A stretch of 15,363 nt of DNA from Paludibacter sp. (GCA_018054805.1 JAGPIU010000001.1:1-15363), one strand, 5' to 3'. Shown: positions 1-7,773, numbered from the stretch's first letter. A program made the numbers and translations. Notes: generated from the sequence alone by a model not told the origin.

Positions 1-9
1 TATTTGAAT

Positions 10-1533
10 TTACTCCGTTTTAAAATTCTCGAAAGGCTGACGCCATTTCACGTATTTATCAGCAAAAAGCGCATTCGATTCGTTTGGCCCCCAGGTACCA
101 GCTTCGTAAAAATAAAGCGGAATTTCTGAATTATTCTGCCATGCCTGCAAAATCGGATCAACAAATTTCCAGCTTGCTTTCACTGCATCGGCACGTGCAT
201 AAAGCGTGGAATCGCCAATCATACAATCGAGAATAAGCCGTTCGTAAGCTTCGGCAATCTTTTTATCAGCAAGATCGGAATAATGAAAAGCCATATTCAC
301 ATTCTGCACTTTGAAACCTGCACCCGGAATTTTCATTCCGAAATCGATAGCGACTCCTGCATCGGGATGAATTCGCAGAATAATCATATTGTTGGGTTCG
401 GTCAGACAGAGCTGTTTAAATAACTGATGCGGAGCCGGCTTCAGATGAATAACGACCTCTGTAACACGCTCGGGCAATTGTTTTCCGGTACGCACATAAA
501 AGGGAACTTCGCCCCATCGCCAGTTGTCGATAAACATTTTCAAGGCCACAAAAGTCTCGGTTTTCGAGTTGGGAGCCACTCCTGTTTCCTGCCGGTAACC
601 TTTTTGTACTTCCTCGCCTACCTGCCCCGACACATATTGTCCGCGCACCACAAAATCCTTCACCTCGTTGCCTTTTATCGGACGCAAAGCCTGAAGCACT
701 TTCACTGTTTCGTTACGAATAGAGTCGGAATCGAATACTGCCGGCGGCTCCATAGCCACCACTGCAAGCACCTGAAGCAGGTGATTCTGAATCATATCGC
801 GCATAGCGCCGGAAGTATCGTAATAACCTCCGCGATTACCCACACCGATTTTCTCTGAAGCAGTAATTTCCACTCTGTCGATATATTTACGATTCCATAT
901 AGGCTCGAAAAATCCGTTCGAAAAGCGCGTCACCATTATATTCTGAACAGTTTCCTTGCCCAGGTAATGATCGATACGATAAATCTGATCTTCATTGAAT
1001 CCATTATGCAGCTTTTTATCCAGATCGATGGCTGTATCGTAACTGTATCCAAAAGGTTTTTCCACAATAATGCGTTTCCAGCCGTTATCTTCCTGATTGA
1101 GTCCGAATTTCACCAAATGTGCTGCCACCACTTCGTAAAGAAATGGGGGAATTGAAAAATAATAAACGATATTTTGTTTTATTTCAAGCTTTTCCGACAA
1201 GTCATCGATATACTCTTTCAGCTGACCAAAATCTTCTTCGGTCTGATTGTGTACTTTTTTATAATACACTTTTTCAAGAAAATCATCGAGTTTAGCAGCA
1301 TTTTCATTCAGCGAACGTTTTGCAAAAGTGCTCAGACTTTCGCGCACATCATTACGGTATGCCAACGCATCTTTTTCCTGACTGCCCGCACCAAGCACCA
1401 CAAAGCGCTCAGGCAGCAAATTGTCCACATAAAGCTGAAAAACAGCAGGAAGGAGTTTTCTTTTCGCAAGGTCACCGTTCGAACCAAAAATGACCAGTAT
1501 CTGGTTTTCTATATTGTTTTTTTTCATCTGCAT
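10..1533 (-). CDS. zwf: Glucose-6-phosphate 1-dehydrogenase
   Basis: This cytosolic enzyme oxidises glucose 6-phosphate to 6-phosphogluconolactone with NADP+, the first step of the oxidative pentose phosphate pathway. The 507-residue length is normal for bacterial Zwf. Seen directly: the N-terminal dinucleotide-binding loop GSNGDLAKRK (residues 17-26; usually GASGDL), the substrate-binding EKPFG (158-162), and the family signature RIDHYLGKE (186-194) with the catalytic His and Lys. Two in-frame ATGs lie close together (1533 and 1527). I keep the first, but the second (MKKNN...) is equally plausible. The stop is only 9 nt from the window edge, so I cannot see whether pgl or gnd follows, as is common. 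corA lies 204 bp upstream on the same strand. A promoter-like box and a leader inverted repeat precede the start. The identification is secure. Confidence 0.97.
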   Translation of the reverse strand: MQMKKNNIENQILVIFGSNGDLAKRKLLPAVFQLYVDNLLPERFVVLGAGSQEKDALAYRNDVRESLSTFAKRSLNENAAKLDDFLEKVYYKKVHNQTEEDFGQLKEYIDDLSEKLEIKQNIVYYFSIPPFLYEVVAAHLVKFGLNQEDNGWKRIIVEKPFGYSYDTAIDLDKKLHNGFNEDQIYRIDHYLGKETVQNIMVTRFSNGFFEPIWNRKYIDRVEITASEKIGVGNRGGYYDTSGAMRDMIQNHLLQVLAVVAMEPPAVFDSDSIRNETVKVLQALRPIKGNEVKDFVVRGQYVSGQVGEEVQKGYRQETGVAPNSKTETFVALKMFIDNWRWGEVPFYVRTGKQLPERVTEVVIHLKPAPHQLFKQLCLTEPNNMIILRIHPDAGVAIDFGMKIPGAGFKVQNVNMAFHYSDLADKKIAEAYERLILDCMIGDSTLYARADAVKASWKFVDPILQAWQNNSEIPLYFYEAGTWGPNESNALFADKYVKWRQPFENFKTE

Positions 1534-1554
1534 ATAATTAACATCATAGCCACT

Positions 1555-1608
1555 AAAGGGGAATAAGACGAGTTAAGTTGGTTCTTTAATGCTTGTAATT
1601 ACCCCTTT
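1555..1608 (-). promoter_or_regulatory. Inverted repeat in the zwf leader
   Basis: AAAGGGGAAT at 1555-1564 is matched by its reverse complement at 1598-1608, with one bulged base and a loop of about 33 nt. If the -7 box just upstream is real, transcription starts almost at the outer edge of this repeat. The leader RNA would then begin with a GC-rich stem ahead of zwf. No ligand or protein is implied by the sequence, and a chance match is possible. Confidence 0.3.
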
Positions 1609-1614
1609 GTGTCT

Positions 1615-1622
1615 CAAATTTA
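1615..1622 (-). promoter_or_regulatory. Putative -7 promoter box for zwf
   Basis: On the minus strand this reads TAAATTTG, a match to the Bacteroidota -7 consensus TAnnTTTG, about 80 nt upstream of the zwf start. I see no clear TTTG at the -33 position, so support rests on the single box and its location in the gap between corA and zwf. Confidence 0.35.
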
Positions 1623-1737
1623 TTTTATTTGTTCATGGGTGTTTCACTCATTTTACGTTTATCAATTCATAACAAGCTGAATGCTGTTTTGTTTATCGAA
1701 AAATACTATTCTGCAATAGATTTTGCATCGGAAATTT

Positions 1738-2802
1738 TTAGAACCACTTTTTCCTCCTGAAAAGCAAAAACATTACAATTGCCACAACCACCATTACAAC
1801 CCACATTATAAAATATCCATTTTGCCAATGAAGTTCAGGCACATAATCGAAATTGGTACCATACACTCCCACAATAAATGTAAGAGGAATAAACATAACT
1901 GAAAAAATGGTGAGTGTACGCATAATATCGTTCAGACGCGTACTCATTACAGTGTGATAAATATTGAGCTGATCGTACAGAATTTCGCGATAACTATCCG
2001 ACAATTCTCCTGCTTCGGTAATATTATCCTGCAACTCTCTGAAATGAAAACGATTCTCTTCCTGAAGAATTTCCGATTCAAGTTTCACCAAACTCAAAAT
2101 CATTTCACGGGCAGGCTTAATATTTTTACGCAAAAGATTCAACTCTTTTTTGTAATCGTTTATCTCATCCAAAAGTTCTTTTCTGGGCTCATCAGTCATT
2201 TTATCTTCAAGATTTTCAATTTTCTCGCCCAGCAAACCAATAATATAAATATAATTATCCACCACTACATCGAGCAGAGCAAAAGCCAGATAATCAACAC
2301 CCGATGTCCTGATTTTGTTTTTATGTTTACGAATACGCTCACGAACAGGATTAAACACATCGCCCTTTTGCTCCTGAAAGGAAAGCAAACAACCCTGTGT
2401 GAGAATCAAACTCAGATTTTCCACCGAAATTGTACGGCCTTCTTCTTTAAACTGCAACATTTTCAGCGTTATAAAAACACCGTTATCGAACTCCTGAACC
2501 TTTGGACGAAGCGATGGATTTAAAATATCGGACAGAATATGAAAAGGAACACCTACCAATGCGCCAATTTCTTCAATTCTTTTTTCGTCATGAAGTCCAT
2601 CAATATTCAACCAGCTCAGATTAGCTTTGCCCAACAGAGCCGATATTTTCTCTGTTCGTTCAATGCCAAACTCACGCACCTCCTCCTGATCGAAATCCAT
2701 CGCTGTGATGGTTATATGCTCAGCTTTCTTTTGCCCGCGAAAAATCAAGGCATAGGGCGACAAACCAATATCTTCTTTCTTTTTACGGGTATAACGCGAC
2801 AT
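1738..2802 (-). CDS. corA: CorA-family magnesium/cobalt channel (GTN variant)
   Basis: CorA proteins are homopentameric inner-membrane channels for Mg2+ (also Co2+ and Ni2+). This one has the normal length (354 aa). It has a long cytoplasmic N-terminal domain, a charged helical stalk (about residues 190-290) and two C-terminal membrane helices, the first around 296-313 and the second around 320-346. It ends in the basic tail RRKKWF seen in the family. The loop after the first helix reads YGTNFDYVPELHW (314-326). The canonical signature at this spot is YGMNF, so Thr316 replaces the Met of the GMN selectivity motif. The aligned flanking residues (YG-NF, PEL) and the overall architecture make CorA the best call. 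A ZntB-type exporter is the main alternative, but ZntB usually carries other GxN variants and the helical stalk here fits CorA well. The gene is divergent from the secreted-protein gene at 3054. Confidence 0.93.
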   Translation of the reverse strand: MSRYTRKKKEDIGLSPYALIFRGQKKAEHITITAMDFDQEEVREFGIERTEKISALLGKANLSWLNIDGLHDEKRIEEIGALVGVPFHILSDILNPSLRPKVQEFDNGVFITLKMLQFKEEGRTISVENLSLILTQGCLLSFQEQKGDVFNPVRERIRKHKNKIRTSGVDYLAFALLDVVVDNYIYIIGLLGEKIENLEDKMTDEPRKELLDEINDYKKELNLLRKNIKPAREMILSLVKLESEILQEENRFHFRELQDNITEAGELSDSYREILYDQLNIYHTVMSTRLNDIMRTLTIFSVMFIPLTFIVGVYGTNFDYVPELHWQNGYFIMWVVMVVVAIVMFLLFRRKKWF

Positions 2803-2851
2803 GTATTCTGAGTTTTATGATTCAACAAATAATGATTGAAAGACCAAAACA

Positions 2852-2859
2852 CAAAGGTA
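2852..2859 (-). promoter_or_regulatory. Putative -7 promoter box for corA
   Basis: The minus strand reads TACCTTTG, matching TAnnTTTG, about 50 nt upstream of the corA start. No clear -33 TTTG is seen at the right distance. It would be one half of a divergent promoter pair with the box at 2932-2963. Confidence 0.4.
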
Positions 2860-2931
2860 AAAATTTTTTACATTAAACAGCATTTTATGTTGGGGATTAA
2901 TAGTACGGTCCAGTTCAGGGTTCACATGAAT

Positions 2932-2963
2932 TTTGAACAGACAGACAAATTTCTGTATATTTG
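2932..2963 (+). promoter_or_regulatory. Bacteroidota-type promoter for the 3054 gene
   Basis: TTTG at 2932-2935 and TATATTTG at 2956-2963 are separated by 20 nt. This is the best match to the Bacteroidota -33/-7 promoter in the window. It predicts a start near 2970 and a 5' leader of about 85 nt before the ATG at 3054. It probably drives both the secreted-protein gene and trmN6. Confidence 0.6.
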
Positions 2964-3053
2964 CAGCTTGCATATAGGTTTGAGCAGAAAAGCTTTTTTT
3001 TGGCACAATGATTGTTGCAGCGACAGTTGCATTCCGAAGCATTTTAAGTTATA

Positions 3054-3809
3054 ATGAAATTTTTGAAAATCATACTATTTGCCTTTTACATCCTGCTCAA
3101 CTTCGGATTAGTTGTAGCACAGGAAAGCACAAACACACCCGAACGAACACCCGAACAGGAAGCCACCCGACAAACCGAAAAAATGCAACAGGAACTAAAC
3201 CTGACAACCGAACAGGCGCAACAGGTACATGAAATCAACCTGAAATATGCCCGCGAACGTCAGGTTTCAAATTCGCGCACCGAAGCCTTGCAACGTATCA
3301 AAAACAAGGAACAGGATTTGCGAAGAGTTTTAAAACCCGACCAATACAACACTCTACAAAACAAACAATACGAGCGTTCGACACCAAATCCGGCCATCAG
3401 GCGCACATCGCCTGCCAACAGCAATTCGTATCGCGAACAAAACACAGAACCAGCATATCGCACCGGTCCGCGCGTGAGGCAGCCAAACAGCGGGAACGGA
3501 ACTGCACGTCAGCGCCCGAACACAGGCGAACAACGCACACAGCCTGCACAACGCAGCACAAACGATGACAATCGTCGTAGAGCAACTCCTCCAACCGAAA
3601 GGAATTCCGGCGTAAGAAGTACTACACCCTACAATCCGCCATCGCGACAAACCACAACTCCATCGCCCACGCCCGGAAGAAGCGCCGAAACCTACACTCC
3701 TTCGTCGCGTGGAAGCGACAATAGCCGAAACCCCGAAAGATCAACCGAACGATCGACAAACACTCAACCGTCCGAAAGAAGTGGCAGTTCAAATTCGGGC
3801 AGACGATAA
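3054..3809 (+). CDS. Secreted Spy-like protein with Arg/Ser/Thr/Pro-rich tail
   Basis: I do not recognise a named gene. The 251-residue product starts with a typical signal peptide: Lys at 2 and 5, a hydrophobic core, and likely cleavage after VVA at residue 22. Residues 24-105 are helical and charged. They contain LNLTTEQAQQVHEI and, about 45 residues later, VLKPDQYNTLQ. This pair resembles the repeated LTxxQ motifs of Spy/CpxP-type periplasmic proteins and related small Bacteroidota proteins. From about residue 108 to the end the sequence is low complexity, rich in R, S, T, P, N and Q, with many Arg and few hydrophobics, so it is probably disordered and strongly cationic. Location in the periplasm or outside the cell is inferred from the signal peptide. 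The gene ends 7 nt before trmN6, so the two are probably cotranscribed. The function is unknown; a chaperone, polymer-binding or nucleic-acid-binding role would be speculation. Confidence 0.85.
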   Translation: MKFLKIILFAFYILLNFGLVVAQESTNTPERTPEQEATRQTEKMQQELNLTTEQAQQVHEINLKYARERQVSNSRTEALQRIKNKEQDLRRVLKPDQYNTLQNKQYERSTPNPAIRRTSPANSNSYREQNTEPAYRTGPRVRQPNSGNGTARQRPNTGEQRTQPAQRSTNDDNRRRATPPTERNSGVRSTTPYNPPSRQTTTPSPTPGRSAETYTPSSRGSDNSRNPERSTERSTNTQPSERSGSSNSGRR

Positions 3810-3816
3810 AAAAGCT

Positions 3817-4530
3817 ATGCCAAATCCATATTTCAGATTCAAACAATTCACCGTTTTCCACGACAAATGTGCCATGAAAGTGGGCATAGATGGCGTGCTG
3901 CTTGGCGCATGGACAGATGTGACTAATGCCGAAAGCATTCTGGATGTGGGAACAGGAAGCGGACTTATTGCTTTGATGCTTGCGCAACGATCCGAAGCTA
4001 CAGTTACCGCCATCGACATTGATGCCGATGCTGTGATACAGGCAAATGAGAATATTGAAAATTCAGTCTGGAGAAGTAAAATATCGGCCACTCAGATCAC
4101 ATTACAAGAACTTGCCCAAAACACCGGCACTAAGTTCGACCTTATCGTTTCGAATCCTCCTTTTTTTATAAATTCGCTGAAAGCACCTGACGAAAAGCGA
4201 AACACAGCGCGACATACCGACACGCTTACCCACGAAGAACTGATTGACAATACACTAAAATTAATCAGCCCAAACGGAAGTATTTCTATCATTTTGCCCG
4301 TAGAAGAAGGCACTAAAAGCATTGAATATGCTTTTTCGAAAAAACTGTATTGCAAAAGAGTGGTAAAAGTGCATCCGCGACCCGAAAAACCAGCACACCG
4401 GCTATTGATTGAACTTACTCCGGTAGAATGCGAAACACAAAGTTCGGAACTCTGTATCGAAAATGGCGAGCGACACAATTACAGTCCTGAATTTACTGCA
4501 ATTGCATCACCCTACTATCTAAAACTCTGA
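3817..4530 (+). CDS. trmN6: tRNA1(Val) A37 N6-methyltransferase-like protein
   Basis: Members of this family (E. coli YfiC/TrmN6) transfer a methyl group from S-adenosylmethionine to N6 of adenine 37 in tRNA1(Val). The 237-residue protein has a Rossmann methyltransferase core. Motif I is LDVGTGSGL (residues 42-50), the acidic SAM-ribose position lies in AIDIDADA (65-72), and the N6-adenine catalytic motif NPPFF is at 113-117. The N-terminal FRFKQFTVFHD and the MKVGIDGVLLGAW block also fit YfiC. The frame is open back to 3709, but the ATG at 3817 is chosen for three reasons. The family homology starts there. The upstream 36 residues overlap the preceding gene and look unrelated. The resulting length matches E. 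coli YfiC (about 245 aa). The stop is one base from the polA stop on the other strand. The substrate tRNA in this organism is inferred from the family. Confidence 0.9.
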   Translation: MPNPYFRFKQFTVFHDKCAMKVGIDGVLLGAWTDVTNAESILDVGTGSGLIALMLAQRSEATVTAIDIDADAVIQANENIENSVWRSKISATQITLQELAQNTGTKFDLIVSNPPFFINSLKAPDEKRNTARHTDTLTHEELIDNTLKLISPNGSISIILPVEEGTKSIEYAFSKKLYCKRVVKVHPRPEKPAHRLLIELTPVECETQSSELCIENGERHNYSPEFTAIASPYYLKL

Positions 4531-4531
4531 C

Positions 4532-7387
4532 TTAATGTGCTTCGAGCCAGTTAGCGCCCACGCCACAATCGGCAATCAAAGGCACTTTAAGCGTAATAGC
4601 ACTTTGCATTTCTTCAATCACTATTTTTTTAGCCTGTTCAATTTCATCTTTGGGAACCGAAAAGTTCAACTCATCATGCACCTGCAAAATCATTTGCGTT
4701 TTCAGATTTTCCTGTTCGAGACGCTTCTGAATTTTCACCATCGCAATTTTAATGATATCGGCTGCTGAACCCTGTATAGGCGCATTTATGGCATTTCGCT
4801 CAGCATAACCACGCACCACACTGTTTTGCGAATTTATGTCGGCCAGATATCTTTTGCGGCCAAAAATTGTTTCCACATATCCATTTTCACGCGCAAGTTG
4901 CACGGCATCGTCCATGTACTTTTTCACATCAGGATAAGTAGCAAAATAGCCATCTATTAACTCTTTTGCTTCTCCACGCGGAATTGCCAGCCGTTCAGCC
5001 AACCCGAATACTGAAATACCATAAATAATACCGAAATTGGCCGTTTTGGCCTTTCGGCGCATATCCGAAGTTACTTCTTCGAGCGGAATTTTATTGATTT
5101 TAGCAGCCGTAGCTGTGTGAATATCGTGACCGCTATTGAATGCTTCGAGCATATTATGGTCGCCACTCAAATGCGCCATAATACGAAGTTCGATTTGCGA
5201 ATAGTCGGCGCTGAAAAACACACAACCTTCGTCCGGAATAAACGCTTTGCGAATTTCCTTGCCCTGGGCATCGCGTATCGGGATGTTTTGCAGATTCGGA
5301 TTGGTGGAGCTAAGACGACCTGTGGCCGCCACCGTCTGATTAAACGAAGTATGCACTTTACCCGTTTTAGGATTTACCAACAAAGGCAACGCATCAATAT
5401 ATGTACTCAGCAATTTGCGAAGGCCGCGAAAGTCGAGAATTTTACCCACAATAGGATGTTTGGAACGGATTTTTTCCAGAATATCTTCGGAAGTTGAGTA
5501 TTGTCCGGTCTTTGTTTTTTTGGCTTTGTCATCGAGTTTAAGACGATCAAAAAGCACTTCGCCCACCTGTGCCGGCGATGCTACATTGAAACTATAACCT
5601 GCCATTTCGTGAATTTCCTCTTCAATTTTTATGGCTTCGGCAGTCAGAATTTCCGAGCTGAGTTTCAGCGCCTCCGTGTCAATCCGTACACCATTATGCT
5701 CAATGGTGGCAAGCACTTTCATCAGTGGCATTTCAATTTCGTAAAACAGGTTTTCAATACCGTTCGATTTAAGCTCCTCAGCCAGAATTTGTTTCAGCTG
5801 AAAAGTAATATCGGCATCTTCGGCAGCATAATCTTTCAACAAATCGACATCCACAAAACGAATATCGAGCTGATTTTTACCTTTTCCACCTACAAGTTCT
5901 TCATAATGAATGGTGCGATAACGCAAGTAAATTTCCGCCAGATAATCCATTCCATGCCGCAACTCGGGCTGCAGCAGATAATGCGCAATCATTGTATCGA
6001 ACAAATTTCCCTTCAGTTCAATGCCATACGACCAAAGCATTAATAAATCGAATTTTATATTCTGACCTATTTTTTCGATATGCGTAGCCTGGAAAAAAGG
6101 TTTGAATTCCCGCAATATATCTTCCACTTCAGCGCGTTCCGAAGGCAAAGTCACATAATAAGCTTCGCCCTTGCTAAAACAGAACGACATTCCAACAATA
6201 TCGGCCATAAACGGATCGACTCCGGTAGTTTCGGTATCGAAGCAAACCGATTTTTGCATAAAAAGTTTCGAAATAAGGTCGGCACGTTGCACTTTGGTTT
6301 CGACAAGCATGTAACTATGAGCCACATTTTTCAGAGTCAACAGCTCATTTGCAGCCACAGGTTCGGGCTCTGTAAATTGCTTTACAGCTCTTGCAGGAGC
6401 AGTCTGTTTCTTGTCGGGCGCATCGGGCGCATCAAACAGCGACATTTGTCCGGCAGGCGCTTTTGCCGGCGAAAACTGCACATAAGTGTTGGCTTCGTCG
6501 GGCGGAAGCGAAGTAAATGGCTTTGCTCCAAACTTATTGCGTGTCATAGTTCGGAATTCCAGCTCATCGAACAGTTCTTTAAGTGCATCTTCGTTTGGCT
6601 CCTCAAGCTCAAGAGCTTTTTCATCAAACTCCACAGGCACATCTGTTTTGATGGTAGCCAGAAATCTTGAGAAAATAATCTGATCTTTGTTTTCCTCTAC
6701 TTTGGTTTTCAGCGCACCTTTCAGTTCGCTGGTACGGGTAAGCAGCACGTCAATACTCCCGAATTCCTTCAGCAGCTTCACAGCCGTCTTCTCACCCACA
6801 CCCGGACAACCCGGAATATTATCCGACGAATCGCCCATAAGCCCGAGTAAATCAATCACCTGCCCGTGACTATCAAGATCGTACTTTTCGCGAATTTCCT
6901 TTGGCCCCATTATCTCAAAACCTCCGGTGTGTTTTGGTCGGTACATTGAAATATGGTCGGACACCAACTGCCCGTAATCTTTATCGGGCGTAAGCATAAA
7001 CACTTCAAAACCTGCACTCTCAGCCATTTTCGAAACTGTGCCGATTACATCGTCAGCTTCAAAACCCGGCACTTCGAGAATGGGAATATTATAAGCCTGA
7101 ATTATTTTTTTAATATATGGAACAGCCAGTTTTATATCTTCGGGGGTCGATTCGCGCTGTGCTTTGTACTGCTCGTAAGCTTCGTGACGAAACGTAGGTC
7201 CGGCCGGATCGAAAGCCACCGCAATATGCGTGGGTTTTTCGCGCTTCAACACATCTTCGAGGGTATTTACAAAACCATAAATAGCAGATGTATTGAGACC
7301 TTTTGAATTAATACGCGGAGCACGGATAAAAGCATAATACGCCCTGTAAATAATGGCGTAAGCGTCGATAAGGAAAAGTTTTTTCAT
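4532..7387 (-). CDS. polA: DNA polymerase I
   Basis: Pol I fills gaps and removes RNA primers in lagging-strand synthesis and repair. The 951-residue protein carries all three modules. The 5' nuclease (about 1-290) has the acidic-cluster segments FEADDVIGT and LMGDSSDNIPG and the helix-hairpin-helix GCPGVGEKTA. The 3'-5' exonuclease (about 375-540) looks catalytically intact: FDTETTG (383-389), NIKFD (443-447) and YAAEDAD (520-526). The polymerase has motif A DYSQIELR (728-735), motif B with RRKAKTANFGIIYG (777-790) and motif C VHDE (903-906). The linker between nuclease and exonuclease (about 300-345) is Ala/Pro-rich and contains QMSLF (314-318), which resembles a sliding-clamp-binding peptide. 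The gene stands alone, convergent with trmN6. Its leader appears to include one copy of the repeat element at 7414-7610. Confidence 0.98.
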   Translation of the reverse strand: MKKLFLIDAYAIIYRAYYAFIRAPRINSKGLNTSAIYGFVNTLEDVLKREKPTHIAVAFDPAGPTFRHEAYEQYKAQRESTPEDIKLAVPYIKKIIQAYNIPILEVPGFEADDVIGTVSKMAESAGFEVFMLTPDKDYGQLVSDHISMYRPKHTGGFEIMGPKEIREKYDLDSHGQVIDLLGLMGDSSDNIPGCPGVGEKTAVKLLKEFGSIDVLLTRTSELKGALKTKVEENKDQIIFSRFLATIKTDVPVEFDEKALELEEPNEDALKELFDELEFRTMTRNKFGAKPFTSLPPDEANTYVQFSPAKAPAGQMSLFDAPDAPDKKQTAPARAVKQFTEPEPVAANELLTLKNVAHSYMLVETKVQRADLISKLFMQKSVCFDTETTGVDPFMADIVGMSFCFSKGEAYYVTLPSERAEVEDILREFKPFFQATHIEKIGQNIKFDLLMLWSYGIELKGNLFDTMIAHYLLQPELRHGMDYLAEIYLRYRTIHYEELVGGKGKNQLDIRFVDVDLLKDYAAEDADITFQLKQILAEELKSNGIENLFYEIEMPLMKVLATIEHNGVRIDTEALKLSSEILTAEAIKIEEEIHEMAGYSFNVASPAQVGEVLFDRLKLDDKAKKTKTGQYSTSEDILEKIRSKHPIVGKILDFRGLRKLLSTYIDALPLLVNPKTGKVHTSFNQTVAATGRLSSTNPNLQNIPIRDAQGKEIRKAFIPDEGCVFFSADYSQIELRIMAHLSGDHNMLEAFNSGHDIHTATAAKINKIPLEEVTSDMRRKAKTANFGIIYGISVFGLAERLAIPRGEAKELIDGYFATYPDVKKYMDDAVQLARENGYVETIFGRKRYLADINSQNSVVRGYAERNAINAPIQGSAADIIKIAMVKIQKRLEQENLKTQMILQVHDELNFSVPKDEIEQAKKIVIEEMQSAITLKVPLIADCGVGANWLEAH

Positions 7388-7413
7388 TCTTCAGACATTT
7401 AATAATTATTGTT

Positions 7414-7610
7414 GATTTGTTTTCATCACATAGTACACAGTAGTTTTGAAAACAACAGAAAAGACTAAGAACACAATAGCATTATCCCGAATGTCGGGAT
7501 AATTTCTGAGCGATAAAAGTATCGTCAGATACTTTTACTATATGAACTAAGTCTTTTTCTTAAATAATTTCTATGTGTTCTATTGTGTTAGAAACATATC
7601 ATTCAATATT
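7414..7610. repeat. Structured repeat element, copy 1
   Basis: This is the first of two near-identical direct copies (the second is 7771-7965). It contains two perfect 10-bp hairpins side by side. The first is ATTATCCCGA (7481-7490) with TCGGGATAAT (7494-7503); the second is TAAAAGTATC (7514-7523) with GATACTTTTA (7528-7537), loop GTCA. Around these lie longer-range inverted matches: AAAAGACTAAG (from 7460) against CTAAGTCTTTT (7547-7557), and AACACAATAG (7470-7479) against CTATTGTGTT (7580-7589). The edges carry related CATAG/ACACAATAG words. The result is a cloverleaf-like fold closed by imperfect terminal inverted repeats. There is no open reading frame, so it resembles a MITE or REP-like non-autonomous element. 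Confidence 0.8.
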
Positions 7611-7629
7611 TCAACAAACTTAGAAGTAG

Positions 7630-7660
7630 CAAAGATAAAGAATTACAGGCAAACAACAAT
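7630..7660 (-). promoter_or_regulatory. Putative polA promoter upstream of element copy 1
   Basis: On the minus strand, TATCTTTG (7630-7637) matches TAnnTTTG. ATTG (7657-7660), one mismatch from TTTG, lies 19 nt further upstream. If used, it gives a polA leader of about 235 nt that contains the whole of repeat copy 1. No comparable pair is obvious between the repeat and the polA ATG. Confidence 0.4.
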
Positions 7661-7757
7661 TTTTGCAGACACTTAAGTAACAGGAACAAAATAATGTCGC
7701 ATTTTAAATTTATTACAATTAAAATCACTACTGACCGACTAAACATATGAGATTCAG

Positions 7758-7773
7758 ATCCGCCGCGGCGGAT
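7758..7773. repeat. GC-only-cored perfect palindrome
   Basis: ATCCGCCGCGGCGGAT is a perfect 16-bp palindrome set in AT-rich DNA, and its right end touches the start of repeat copy 2. Its composition is unlike the surroundings. Similar CCGCCGCGGCGG words are, to my recollection, scattered in some Bacteroidota intergenic regions, but I could not verify this. Confidence 0.6.

Noticed and set aside
1698..1730. Terminator after corA
   Set aside because: There is only a 5-bp AT-rich stem (CTATT/AATAG) before a T-run, too weak to support a call.
3008..3232. ATG frame beginning at 3008 ahead of the secreted-protein gene
   Set aside because: It runs out of frame into the 3054 gene, which has a clear signal peptide and promoter; the shifted product looks non-coding.
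3260..3650. Minus-strand frames opposite the secreted-protein gene
   Set aside because: They are shadows of the Arg/Thr/Pro-rich coding strand; their Cys-rich products are a by-product of its composition.
3709..3816. Longer start for the tRNA methyltransferase
   Set aside because: The extra 36 residues overlap the preceding gene and look unrelated to the family, while ATG 3817 gives the normal N-terminus and length.
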